NCBI RefSeq assembly: GCF_039621805.1
Contig: NZ_CP155075.1
Span: forward strand, 744,001 to 808,000
Length of the DNA: 64,000 bases
Direction: 5' to 3'
Source: Paraburkholderia sp. PREW-6R
Lineage (GTDB): Bacteria; Pseudomonadota; Gammaproteobacteria; Burkholderiales; Burkholderiaceae
Shown: in pieces, positions 44,160-51,462 of the stretch
Layout: the number at the start of each line of letters is the position of its first letter
Numbering within the stretch: position 1 is the stretch's first letter
Translations under genes and position numbers: made by a program
Notes under the pieces: generated by a model
Databases searched by the model: none
The model's input: the letters and a program-made list of their open reading frames with translations, nothing else
What the model was told of the DNA's origin: nothing

Positions 44160-44933
44160 ATGACCATGGATTTAAATTTCGCATGCACGATGTGCGGCAA
44201 TTGTTGTCACAATCTCCGTCTGCCACTGAGCGTCAACGAAGCCATACGCTGGCTGGAACATGGCGGTGATGTCCAGGTTCTTTGCGAAGCGATGCCGTGG
44301 CTCGCCGAACCATCCACCGACGATGGACAGATGCAACACAGGCGAATGCGGTCGTTTGCCGCCGACAGCGGCGAGCTTCCGATCCGTGTGATGGTAACCG
44401 TTGCCGGCGCCTTCGACGGCGCCTGCCCTCACCTTCAATCCGATATGCGGTGTGGCGCGTACGAGGCAAGGCCCAGCGTCTGCAGGATCTATCCGGCCGA
44501 AATCAATCCTTTCATTGAGCTGATGCCGGCACACAAAGCTTGCCCGCCTGAGGCGTGGGCCGCCGACAGGCCCCCATTCATCAAAGGCGGTCGAATCGTG
44601 GATTCCGTCACGGCAGATCTGATCCAGAGCTTCCGGCAGACAGCAGTGGATGATGTTCCGGCGAAGGAGCGTCTGTGTGCACATGCAGGTTTTCGCACCG
44701 CATCGCTGGCCAATGAGGGCTTTGTGACGTACACGCTCCCTCCTGATGCAATGCTTGATGAGTTACGCAGAGCGCTGGATCCTGCCGCATCTGCCACGCA
44801 AGCGGTGCCGTGGCGCCTGCTGTCGAATCGACGCACGACCGTCGACGCCCTTAATTCGGTGGGCGCTCATGCTGAAATGCACACGGCTCTACTACCGACC
44901 GAGGGGTACATTCCGTTGTTTGATGCGAACTAG
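44160..44933 (+). CDS. YkgJ family Cys-cluster (Fe-S or Zn-binding) protein
   Basis: A cytoplasmic protein of about 257 aa. Seen: the N-terminal cluster CTMCGNCCHNLRLPL and the later CPHLQSDMRCGAYEARPSVCRIYP, the defining pattern of the CxxCxxCC family, which is thought to bind a metal or Fe-S centre. The C-terminal 100 residues are not recognised. ATG 44160 is chosen (44166 possible) because the frame start at 44088 is only about 15 bp after the promoter's -10 box. SigF-type control and the Cys content fit a metal or redox role; its actual activity is unknown. Confidence 0.85.
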   Translation: MTMDLNFACTMCGNCCHNLRLPLSVNEAIRWLEHGGDVQVLCEAMPWLAEPSTDDGQMQHRRMRSFAADSGELPIRVMVTVAGAFDGACPHLQSDMRCGAYEARPSVCRIYPAEINPFIELMPAHKACPPEAWAADRPPFIKGGRIVDSVTADLIQSFRQTAVDDVPAKERLCAHAGFRTASLANEGFVTYTLPPDAMLDELRRALDPAASATQAVPWRLLSNRRTTVDALNSVGAHAEMHTALLPTEGYIPLFDAN

Positions 44934-45572
44934 CGCCCGTCCCATTGGATTCCGAGCGCAGCAAGCGGGTGTCAGGCCGTGCCCGCAATGCAACGCAACA
45001 CGCTTTAGCAGTTTTGTTGCTACCTCGGATTGCCCTCACACCGGAACCTATAGGGTCGGGTGCCTCACATGACCGTGAAAAGCACGCTTACCCGGCAAGT
45101 TTCGCGATGCTGGTTGAAGTCGACGACATCGCGCTCATGTCCGTTTTCGAGCCCGCATCCGGTGCGGGCCTTCCTGTGAATAAAAAGTTTTAAACGGCTG
45201 TAACCGGTCGCGACAATGCGGCGAATTGACTTGTAGACGTGAGATAAATGATCCGGCACTCGCGCATGATATTGCCGTCTGGAAACGATCGGTCCGCGTG
45301 GTGAGAGGCGAATGACGCGTACGCCTGCACGGTTGAGCCAGCCTCTCGCAACAGCCCGGGCGTTCCTGGTCGTCGGGGAGGTCTTACCCGATGGGCCGAT
45401 CAAGTCTCAGTCGGCATGCAGTGGGCTTACGAGGCAACTGATATTGGCGAGCTGATCCATATTCGAGCTTCGTCGCACGGCAATAAGCTCTTTCTCAGGC
45501 CATCGTCTCTCGCGCATCGGTGGAACGTATCGATCCGCAGGCAGGATTGGGACCATTCAGAACTGTACCCTT
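44934..45572. other. Long intergenic region with an unassigned SigF-type promoter
   Basis: A 639-bp spacer without a recognisable gene. It holds a GC-rich hairpin (CCCGCA-TCCGG-TGCGGG, 45152-45168) and the promoter at 45200-45225. Small open frames exist (for example 45312-45455, 47 codons, with GAGAGG upstream) but resemble no known protein. A non-coding RNA is possible. Confidence 0.4.
45200..45225 (+). promoter_or_regulatory. SigF-type ECF promoter without an assigned gene
   Basis: CTGTAACC, 16 bp, CGAATTG. Exact match to GTAACC-N16-CGAA. The next confident gene on this strand, a LysR regulator, starts 347 bp downstream. The product may be that gene with a long leader, a small RNA, or a lost gene. 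Confidence 0.65.
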
Positions 45573-46544
45573 ATGCACGCATACAGGAACTTGAATCGAT
45601 TGGCCTATTATTCTGCCGTGGTCGATGCAGGCTCGTTCACAGCTGCAGCTGAACGGCTTGGAATTACCAAAGCTGTGGTAAGCCAGCAAGTCGCGAAGCT
45701 TGAGCAGGAGGTCGGAACGACACTCCTTGTCCGTACCTCACGCGCGGTCCATCCAACGGAAGCAGGTCTAGCTTTCCATGCTCGCTGCGCCGCGATCCTG
45801 AAGGAGTCGGAAGACGCATTTAACGAGCTTGCCGAGTCGTCAGCCGTACCGACTGGCGCTCTACGGGTCACCGCACCGTCCGATTATGGAACCCTCGTGG
45901 TCGTGTTCGCACTCACCGAGTTCACGCGGCGTTATCCTGCCTGTGAGGCAACGTTGATACTCTCGGACAAGCACATGGATATCGTCTCGGATCAGATAGA
46001 TGTTGCGGTCCGTCTCGGTCGGCTACCCGATTCCGGCCTTCAGTCGAGGCGAATCGCGTCGACCCGGCAGCTGCTCGTCTGCGGATCGACGCTTGCGAAC
46101 ATCGCATCCGCGATCAAAGAGCCGGAAGACATCCAGAAACTGCCGTTCATCGCCCATGCCGCGCGACGCGATCCGTTGCGTCTGAATTTTTCGCGCGGAG
46201 AAACCGAGCAACGCTTCATTCAGGCAACGTCGACTCTGGCTATTGACTCAACACCGGCCGTTCACGCAGCGGTGCTAGCAGGCGCGGGGCTTTCGGTCCT
46301 GCCTGATTTCGTTATTGCCGCTGATCTTGCTGCCGGACGGCTCGTGCATGTTTTGCCGGGCTGGTCCTTACCTGGGGGTGACGTTCATGCCGTATTTCCA
46401 GCGGCACGTTTCCGGTCGGCAAAAGTACGAGCCTTTGTTCACCTGTTAAACAAGGCTGAAGAGTTGCGTCAGTCGCGCATGCCCGCTGCGAGCCATCATC
46501 CTCTCACGATGGCCTACGCCGAGACCCCAGCAGCATTCAAATAA
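45573..46544 (+). CDS. LysR family transcriptional regulator
   Basis: A 323-aa CrgA-like regulator. Seen: LNRLAYYSAVVDAGSFTAAA then ERLGITKAVVSQQVAKLEQE and the TEAG turn, and an effector domain from ALRVTAPSDYGT. The ATG at 45573 has no good ribosome site; a TTG at 45591 follows AGGAA and would give a more usual N-terminus (LNRLAYYS). It lies in the middle of the SigF-type gene group and may be reached by the promoter at 45200. Confidence 0.87.
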   Translation: MHAYRNLNRLAYYSAVVDAGSFTAAAERLGITKAVVSQQVAKLEQEVGTTLLVRTSRAVHPTEAGLAFHARCAAILKESEDAFNELAESSAVPTGALRVTAPSDYGTLVVVFALTEFTRRYPACEATLILSDKHMDIVSDQIDVAVRLGRLPDSGLQSRRIASTRQLLVCGSTLANIASAIKEPEDIQKLPFIAHAARRDPLRLNFSRGETEQRFIQATSTLAIDSTPAVHAAVLAGAGLSVLPDFVIAADLAAGRLVHVLPGWSLPGGDVHAVFPAARFRSAKVRAFVHLLNKAEELRQSRMPAASHHPLTMAYAETPAAFK

Positions 46545-46926
46545 GCAACTTTCGCAGCCAGTCCATCCGCGAAATACTGCCTTCAGGATAGAACGCACGG
46601 CGCGTCATCTCGATGCTCTACCGAACACCAGCAGCACGCGCTGCCTCGGCGTTGCGAAGACAGGAGCGTGGTCCGGCATCGTTAGTCAACCCCATACGGT
46701 GCGTCGCTTTTAATGCTCTATCGCCATGTGAGGGACGCGCGTAATCTCGTCGCTGCGTAAAGCGCTTCAAATGTGAGCGCCTACGTAAGCTAATCATTCG
46801 GTGCGGTTCCGTGGACGGTCGAAGGCCCGTTGTCGTTGATCCCGTAACTGGTCACTGCCTGGTCTGACTGACCGCCGCCCGCGCTTTCTGCGTCCGCAGG
46901 GATGTTCAAAAAGAGGAGCGTTAGTG
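46545..46926. other. Intergenic region upstream of the beta-propeller gene
   Basis: A 382-bp spacer between two genes on the plus strand. No SigF-type motif, no hairpin and no supported gene is seen, apart from the GAGGAG ribosome site near its end. Confidence 0.4.
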
Positions 46927-48039
46927 ATGCGATATGTCAACTTGATACGGCCGCAAGTCGTCCGTGGACTCGCTGCGGCGATGGGTTTCATTCTGACGGC
47001 CAATGTGGCTCAAGCTGCCGAGCCGGAAGGCAACTCGATCGGAGCCGTATACGTCCTGTCGAATCAGGCGGCAGCGAACTCAGTCCTTGCTTATAGTCGG
47101 GACGCCAATGGAACACTAACGTACGTCGGCACGTATGCGACGGGAGGCAAGGGCGCAGGAACAGGTGCTGACCCGCTGGGTTCGCAAGGCTCACTAACAT
47201 TAGGATCAGGCTTTCTGTTCGCCGTCAACGCGGGCAGCAATGACGTGTCGATGTTCGCGATAGACGGCACAAAGCTCACATTGCTCGACAGAGAACCGTC
47301 AGGCGGCCAGATGCCGGTGAGCATTACCGTCAAGGGGTTCATCGCCTATGTGGTAAATGCAGGTGGCACGCCCGATATCAGTGGCTTTGCTATCGATCCG
47401 ATCGGCAAGCGCCTGATTCCGCTCCCAGGCTCCCGGCGACCACTCCCTGGCGGGAGTGCTGCGCAGCCGGCGCAGGTAAGGTTTGCTCCGGACGACGACG
47501 AGTTGCTGGTCACCGAAAAAGGAACCCAGCTGATCGACAGCTGGAGAATCAATCCGCTCGGCTATGCTTCCCGGCCAACGCAGAGCGCTTCGAGCGGCGT
47601 GACGCCGTTTGGTCTATCGATCACAAACCGTGGCTTCGCAGTAGTCTCCGAGGCTGGCTCCGGCGCTGTGTCGTCTTATAGAACGAACGAGATAGAGCCG
47701 CTCGAACCATTGAGCCGCTCAGTACCGCTCGACCAGAAAGCCCCATGCTGGCTCGTGACGACAGGCGACGGTCAATACGCGTACACGGCCAACGCAGGAA
47801 GTGGAACGATCAGTAGCCTGGCGGTCGGGCCGGACGGCCGGGTCCGAGTGCTCAATTCCGTGGCGGGCGTCGTCGCTGCTCCGCTAGATCTCGCACTGAG
47901 TCGCAACAGCCGCTTTCTCTATGTTCGTGAAGGAGCGGGGGCCGTGAGTGGGTTTCGGGTCGCGCCCGACGGGAGTCTGAGTTCGGTCGGAACGGTAACG
48001 GGTGTGCCGGCCGGCGCACAGGGCATTGTCGCCAGGTAG
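46927..48039 (+). CDS. Secreted beta-propeller protein, lactonase-like family
   Basis: A protein of about 370 aa. Start at ATG 46927, 8 bp after GAGGAG (a GTG lies one codon before). Signal peptide about 30 residues ending AAMGFILTANVAQAA. The mature part has repeated strands such as SVLAYSRDANGTLTYVGTYATGG and AYTANAGSGTISSLAVGPDG, the seven-bladed 6-phosphogluconolactonase/YbhE-like propeller. In secreted members of this family lactonase activity is not established. No promoter of the SigF type is seen, so membership in that group is unclear although it lies inside it. Confidence 0.85.
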   Translation: MRYVNLIRPQVVRGLAAAMGFILTANVAQAAEPEGNSIGAVYVLSNQAAANSVLAYSRDANGTLTYVGTYATGGKGAGTGADPLGSQGSLTLGSGFLFAVNAGSNDVSMFAIDGTKLTLLDREPSGGQMPVSITVKGFIAYVVNAGGTPDISGFAIDPIGKRLIPLPGSRRPLPGGSAAQPAQVRFAPDDDELLVTEKGTQLIDSWRINPLGYASRPTQSASSGVTPFGLSITNRGFAVVSEAGSGAVSSYRTNEIEPLEPLSRSVPLDQKAPCWLVTTGDGQYAYTANAGSGTISSLAVGPDGRVRVLNSVAGVVAAPLDLALSRNSRFLYVREGAGAVSGFRVAPDGSLSSVGTVTGVPAGAQGIVAR

Positions 48040-48381
48040 CGATGGGACAATCCTCCTCGCGGCCAGGAACCGCGAGGTAACGCGTACCCGAAAGCTCAAA
48101 TGATATTGGGCATCCTTTACGATCCCTGTCGTGGGCCGACCGCTCGACAATCTCCCGCAAGAATGCCTTGACGAGTTCCAACGGCGGCGGCTTCGCTCGA
48201 CTCTCCCTACCCGGTTCCCGAAGCTTCTTTCAAAGGCAGCCACGAGTCTGCAGTTTGCGCTTAGCCCGGTGCTTGGTCTCCGACTGCTTCGCTGTTGAAC
48301 GACGCTCTGAAAATGTTCATGGCAGTTCCCCCATCCAATAGCTGATATCGACCACGACAGGCAAATAAACAAAGCGCCGCT
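48040..48381. other. Intergenic region upstream of the second bufferin locus
   Basis: A 342-bp spacer between the beta-propeller gene and the bufA2 promoter. Besides the hairpin at 48055-48077, I see no gene. In other bacteria an ECF sigma gene often lies at this place; none is recognisable here. Confidence 0.4.
48055..48077 (+). terminator. Hairpin after the beta-propeller gene
   Basis: CCTCGCGG and CCGCGAGG flank a 7-base loop, a perfect 8-bp GC-rich stem 16 bp past the stop codon. No T tract follows. Probable terminator separating this gene from the bufA2 operon. Confidence 0.55.
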
Positions 48382-48407
48382 GTAACCAGAAGTCCGTGGA
48401 CCACGAA
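48382..48407 (+). promoter_or_regulatory. SigF-type ECF promoter for the bufA2-bufB-bufC-nrsF operon
   Basis: CTGTAACC, 16 bp, CGAATTAGAT. Exact match to GTAACC-N16-CGAA, 53 bp before the bufA2 start. The downstream leader carries GTATCC-N8-GGATAC (48417-48436), the counterpart of the bufA1 leader hairpin. Confidence 0.87.
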
Positions 48408-48416
48408 TTAGATGAC

Positions 48417-48436
48417 GTATCCATCATCACGGATAC
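48417..48436 (+). other. Leader hairpin of bufA2
   Basis: GTATCC and GGATAC flank ATCATCAC, a perfect 6-bp stem near the start of the predicted transcript. Same stem as in the bufA1 leader with a different loop length. Confidence 0.45.
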
Positions 48437-48460
48437 CCTTCTAATTTCCGGAGAAATGCG

Positions 48461-48772
48461 ATGTCCACGAAAGCCACGGTTAGTTCCACCCTGCTCGCCG
48501 GCGTTGTCGCGAGTCTGCTTGCATCAGCCGCCCACGCAGCACCGCTCACAAAAGCAGAAGAAGGTGCAGCCATCGCGGCTCACAAGGAAAAGTGCTACGG
48601 CGTTGCACTGAAAGGTCAGAACGATTGCGCCGCCGGTCCCGGCACGACCTGTCAGGGAACGTCGGCCATGGACTTCCAGGGTAACTCGTGGAAGTTCGTT
48701 CAAGGCGGCACCTGCACGAGTATCGAAGTGCCGGGCGGTGGCCATGGCTCGCTCACGCCGCTGAAGTCCTGA
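48461..48772 (+). CDS. bufA: Bufferin precursor (DUF2282), copy 2
   Basis: A 103-aa secreted precursor with CCGGAG before the ATG. Signal STLLAGVVASLLASAAHAA, then a mature part with four Cys (KCYG, NDCAA, TTCQG, GTCTS). It differs from copy 1 only in the signal region and the first dozen mature residues. From KEKC to the end the two proteins are identical, while I count about 20 synonymous base changes, so both copies are under purifying selection. Followed directly by its modifying genes bufB and bufC. Known bufferins bind copper in the periplasm; that function is inferred here. Confidence 0.92.
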   Translation: MSTKATVSSTLLAGVVASLLASAAHAAPLTKAEEGAAIAAHKEKCYGVALKGQNDCAAGPGTTCQGTSAMDFQGNSWKFVQGGTCTSIEVPGGGHGSLTPLKS

Positions 48773-48804
48773 ATCTGCCAACGGCTTCGTGAACGGGAGC
48801 GGCC

Positions 48805-49728
48805 ATGAACCCTACCTCGAGGACAACGGCGATTGGCGAGCCTCGCTGTTCGAGTGGCGTGACGCGCCGCGCTCAAGCGCCCGTCGGAACCAGTTTCAAG
48901 CATGAGCACCTGAGCGCGATTCTCGCAGACGGCCTGAAAGACGGCTTCTTCGAAATTCACGCCGAGAACTATATGGGCGCCGGCGGTCCGCCCCACCGCG
49001 CACTTGCGGCCATCCGTGACGCCTATCCGCTGTCCGTTCATGGCGTGTGCATGTCGATCGGCGGACCTGGAGCGCTGAACCTCGCGCATCTCGCACGCTT
49101 TCGCGACCTGGTGACGCGCTACGAACCCGCGCTGGTGTCTGAGCACCTCGCGTGGTCGTCGCACGGTGGCACGTTCTTCAATGATCTCCTGCCCTTGCCA
49201 TACACGAAAGCAACGCTCGAGCACGTGTGCGAACACATCGGTCAGGTTCAGGACGCGATTAGACGTCCTCTTCTTCTTGAGAACCCGTCGACCTACGTCG
49301 CGTTCGCGTCCTCGACATTGAGCGAAACCGAATTCATCCGCGCGGTCGTTCGACGCACTGGCTGCGGGCTGTTGCTGGACCTCAATAACGTGTTCGTCTC
49401 CGCGACCAATCACGGTTTTTCCGCCGACGCATATCTTGAAGATTTGCCGCTTGAACAGGTGGGCGAAATACATCTGGCCGGACATAGCGAGCAGCGCGAC
49501 GACGAAAACGAACCGCTGCTCATCGATAGCCACGACTGCGCCATTTCCGATCCTGTCTGGCGTCTCTATCGGGATCTCATCGCGCGAATCGGGCCAACGC
49601 CCACGCTGATCGAATGGGACAGCCATCTTCCCGCATGGCCGGTGTTGCAGGCTCAAGCTCTATCCGTGCGGCATATCATGACTGAAGAAGACATTTCGCT
49701 TGCCGAGGCGGTCAACCATGCAGATTGA
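48805..49728 (+). CDS. bufB: MNIO-family enzyme (DUF692), bufferin-modifying
   Basis: A 307-aa TIM-barrel multinuclear iron oxidative enzyme. It converts core Cys of BufA into thiooxazole groups in characterised bufferin systems. Seen: FFEIHAENYMG, SVHGVCMSIGG, SEHLAWSSHGG, LLLENPSTYV, LLLDLNNVFVSATNHG, EIHLAGHSE, IDSHDCAISDPVW and LIEWDSHLP, which hold the His, Asp, Asn and Glu metal ligands. The first about 20 residues are poorly conserved. ATG 48805 follows GGGAGC. It overlaps bufC by 11 bp. It must serve both bufA copies, since the first locus has lost its bufB. Confidence 0.93.
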   Translation: MNPTSRTTAIGEPRCSSGVTRRAQAPVGTSFKHEHLSAILADGLKDGFFEIHAENYMGAGGPPHRALAAIRDAYPLSVHGVCMSIGGPGALNLAHLARFRDLVTRYEPALVSEHLAWSSHGGTFFNDLLPLPYTKATLEHVCEHIGQVQDAIRRPLLLENPSTYVAFASSTLSETEFIRAVVRRTGCGLLLDLNNVFVSATNHGFSADAYLEDLPLEQVGEIHLAGHSEQRDDENEPLLIDSHDCAISDPVWRLYRDLIARIGPTPTLIEWDSHLPAWPVLQAQALSVRHIMTEEDISLAEAVNHAD

Positions 49729-50497
49729 ACATCCTTCGGGCGGTTACGCCGCCGCGTTTGCGCAGGGTTTGACGGATCCATCGATCGCCCCGCCTGAAGA
49801 CGTCGTAGCCGCGCCGGGCAAGGGTGTGGTCAAGCGCTACAACGTGTATCGCAACAACGTCACGGTCAGCCTCATCGATGCGCTGGCGGCCGTCTATCCT
49901 GCGATTCAGCGCATTACCGGCGCCGACTTCTTCAGGGCGATGGCCCGTTTCCATCTGCGTGCCACGCCTCCCACTTCGCCGCTGCTGTTCGAGTATGGAC
50001 GGGACTTTCCCGCGTTCATCGAATCCTACGAATATGCGCGCGAGATGCCCTGGCTCGCGGATGTCGCGCGCGTCGAACGGGCGTGGCTGGATGCCTATCA
50101 CGCAGCCGATCTGCCCGTGCTCACTGCTGAGGCATTAGCCGGGATTGAACCGGCGTCTCTGACTGAAGTGCGCTTCACGCCACACGCGGCCGCGCGAGTG
50201 GTGCGCTCACGCTATCCTGCCGTGGCTAACTTTGCGATGAACCGGAACGACGGCCTCGTTACGCCGTTGCGCTCAAGCGAAGCCGAGGACGCACTCGTGA
50301 CACGACCCGAAGACGAGGTGCTGGTATCGCGTCTGCCGGCTGGCGGTGCAGCCTTCCTGATCCAGCTTCTCGACGGGGCATCACTGGGCGAAGCAGTCGC
50401 GGCGGCGTTTCACGAGGCGCCCTCCTTCGACATCCAGGCGAACCTGGCAGGAATGCTTTCAGCCGGCGTATTGACCGGCATTCGGCACGCAGATTGA
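49718..50497 (+). CDS. bufC: BufC-type partner protein (DUF2063)
   Basis: A protein of about 259 aa that acts as recognition partner of the MNIO enzyme, presenting the precursor. Start at ATG 49718 inside the end of bufB (11-bp overlap). Seen: the DNA-binding-like DUF2063 N-terminus GGYAAAFAQGLTD, VYRNNVTVSLIDALAAVYPAIQRITG with the typical YRNN motif, and a winged C-terminal part ending AFHEAPSFDIQANLAGML. That last block survives as a relic at 41250-41360. Confidence 0.92.
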   Translation: MQIEHPSGGYAAAFAQGLTDPSIAPPEDVVAAPGKGVVKRYNVYRNNVTVSLIDALAAVYPAIQRITGADFFRAMARFHLRATPPTSPLLFEYGRDFPAFIESYEYAREMPWLADVARVERAWLDAYHAADLPVLTAEALAGIEPASLTEVRFTPHAAARVVRSRYPAVANFAMNRNDGLVTPLRSSEAEDALVTRPEDEVLVSRLPAGGAAFLIQLLDGASLGEAVAAAFHEAPSFDIQANLAGMLSAGVLTGIRHAD

Positions 50498-50588
50498 CCA
50501 GGATGCAGGACGGCTTGCCCGACAGCCGGTGCCCGTATTGCATCACGTGTACGCTTTCAAAACGTTAGGGCCTTTTCCGGCGGGCCAC

Positions 50589-51230
50589 ATGAAAACTTCA
50601 GATCTCATACTAAGGCTAACTAACAATCTGACACCGATCGAGTCGAATTTTGCTTCGAAGCGGCTCAATCGTGCGCTTAGCGTCGGCATGGCCAGTAGCG
50701 CGGCCTTGCTGGTCGTGCTGTACGGCATCCGCAGCGACATGCCGGAATTGATACTGACGACGATGTTCTGGGTACGCCTCGCGTTTCCGGTAACGACACT
50801 CATCGCTGCATTGAACCTCGCTGGACGTCTGGGGCGGCCCGGCGCCCCCGTCACGCTGGCATGGTTAGCGGTCACACTGCCGTTCCTTATCATGTTGCTC
50901 GCTGCCACGTTCGTGGTATTCGCGACTCCGCCAGGCTATCGTCTGCAACTGATGCTGGGTACAACATGGCGTGTCACCACAGCGAATATTGTTCTGCTCT
51001 CTCTACCATCGCTTGCTGCAGTGATGCACGCGCTGAAGGGACTCGCGCCCGTGCGCCCGATGTTGTCAGGCGCAGGCGCCGGACTGCTCGCCGGCGCGCA
51101 GGGTCTGCTTCTCTATGCGCTTTACTGTTCGGAGATGTCGGTACCGTTCTGGGGTGTCTGGTACGTCCTTGGCATCAGCATCACCGCCGGTATCGGTGCC
51201 CTGCTCGGTCCGCTCTATCTGAGATGGTAG
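50589..51230 (+). CDS. nrsF: NrsF-type anti-sigma factor (DUF1109)
   Basis: A 213-aa inner-membrane protein with six hydrophobic segments after a short cytoplasmic N-terminus (MKTSDLILRLTNNLTPI). Start at ATG 50589. DUF1109/NrsF proteins hold SigF-type ECF sigma factors inactive and release them on metal or chromate stress. The C-terminal LYCSEMSVPFWGVWYVLG keeps one conserved Cys, but the other position, usually WRVC, reads WRVTTAN here, so only one Cys is left. It is the last gene of the bufA2 operon and no sigma gene accompanies it. Confidence 0.85.
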   Translation: MKTSDLILRLTNNLTPIESNFASKRLNRALSVGMASSAALLVVLYGIRSDMPELILTTMFWVRLAFPVTTLIAALNLAGRLGRPGAPVTLAWLAVTLPFLIMLLAATFVVFATPPGYRLQLMLGTTWRVTTANIVLLSLPSLAAVMHALKGLAPVRPMLSGAGAGLLAGAQGLLLYALYCSEMSVPFWGVWYVLGISITAGIGALLGPLYLRW

Positions 51231-51462
51231 TCCGCAAAGAGCACGAGGCAAATTACGTCGCAGCCAGGCTAGCTTCCCGATCGATACAGATCGTACGTGT
51301 TGATTTCGACGCTGGGTTCGACATTTGCAGTTCTTCAGGATAGCCCAACACCTTCTCGGACATTTCCAGTACCGAGCCAGCGACGGCTTTCCGCAACGTT
51401 GCTTATTACCTGCGTGCCGATCGGAATAGCCATCGCGCTGAGCCTGCTTGCTGCATTCAACA

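Noticed and set aside
44395..44420. GTAACC inside the YkgJ-type gene
   Set aside because: CGAC, not CGAA, and at a 15-base distance; inside a coding region. The GTAACC strings near 11765, 14887 and 24916 (+) and near 12195, 21107, 35869 and 49741 (-) also lack CGAA at N16.
45312..45455. 47-codon frame with GAGAGG upstream, after the unassigned SigF-type promoter
   Set aside because: Composition looks non-coding and no family is recognised; kept only as one possibility in the finding on 45200-45572, not as a gene.
47852..48372. Minus-strand frames over the end of the beta-propeller gene, considered as a sigma-factor remnant
   Set aside because: No region 2 or region 4 sequence of an ECF sigma factor is seen; they are shadows of the plus-strand gene.
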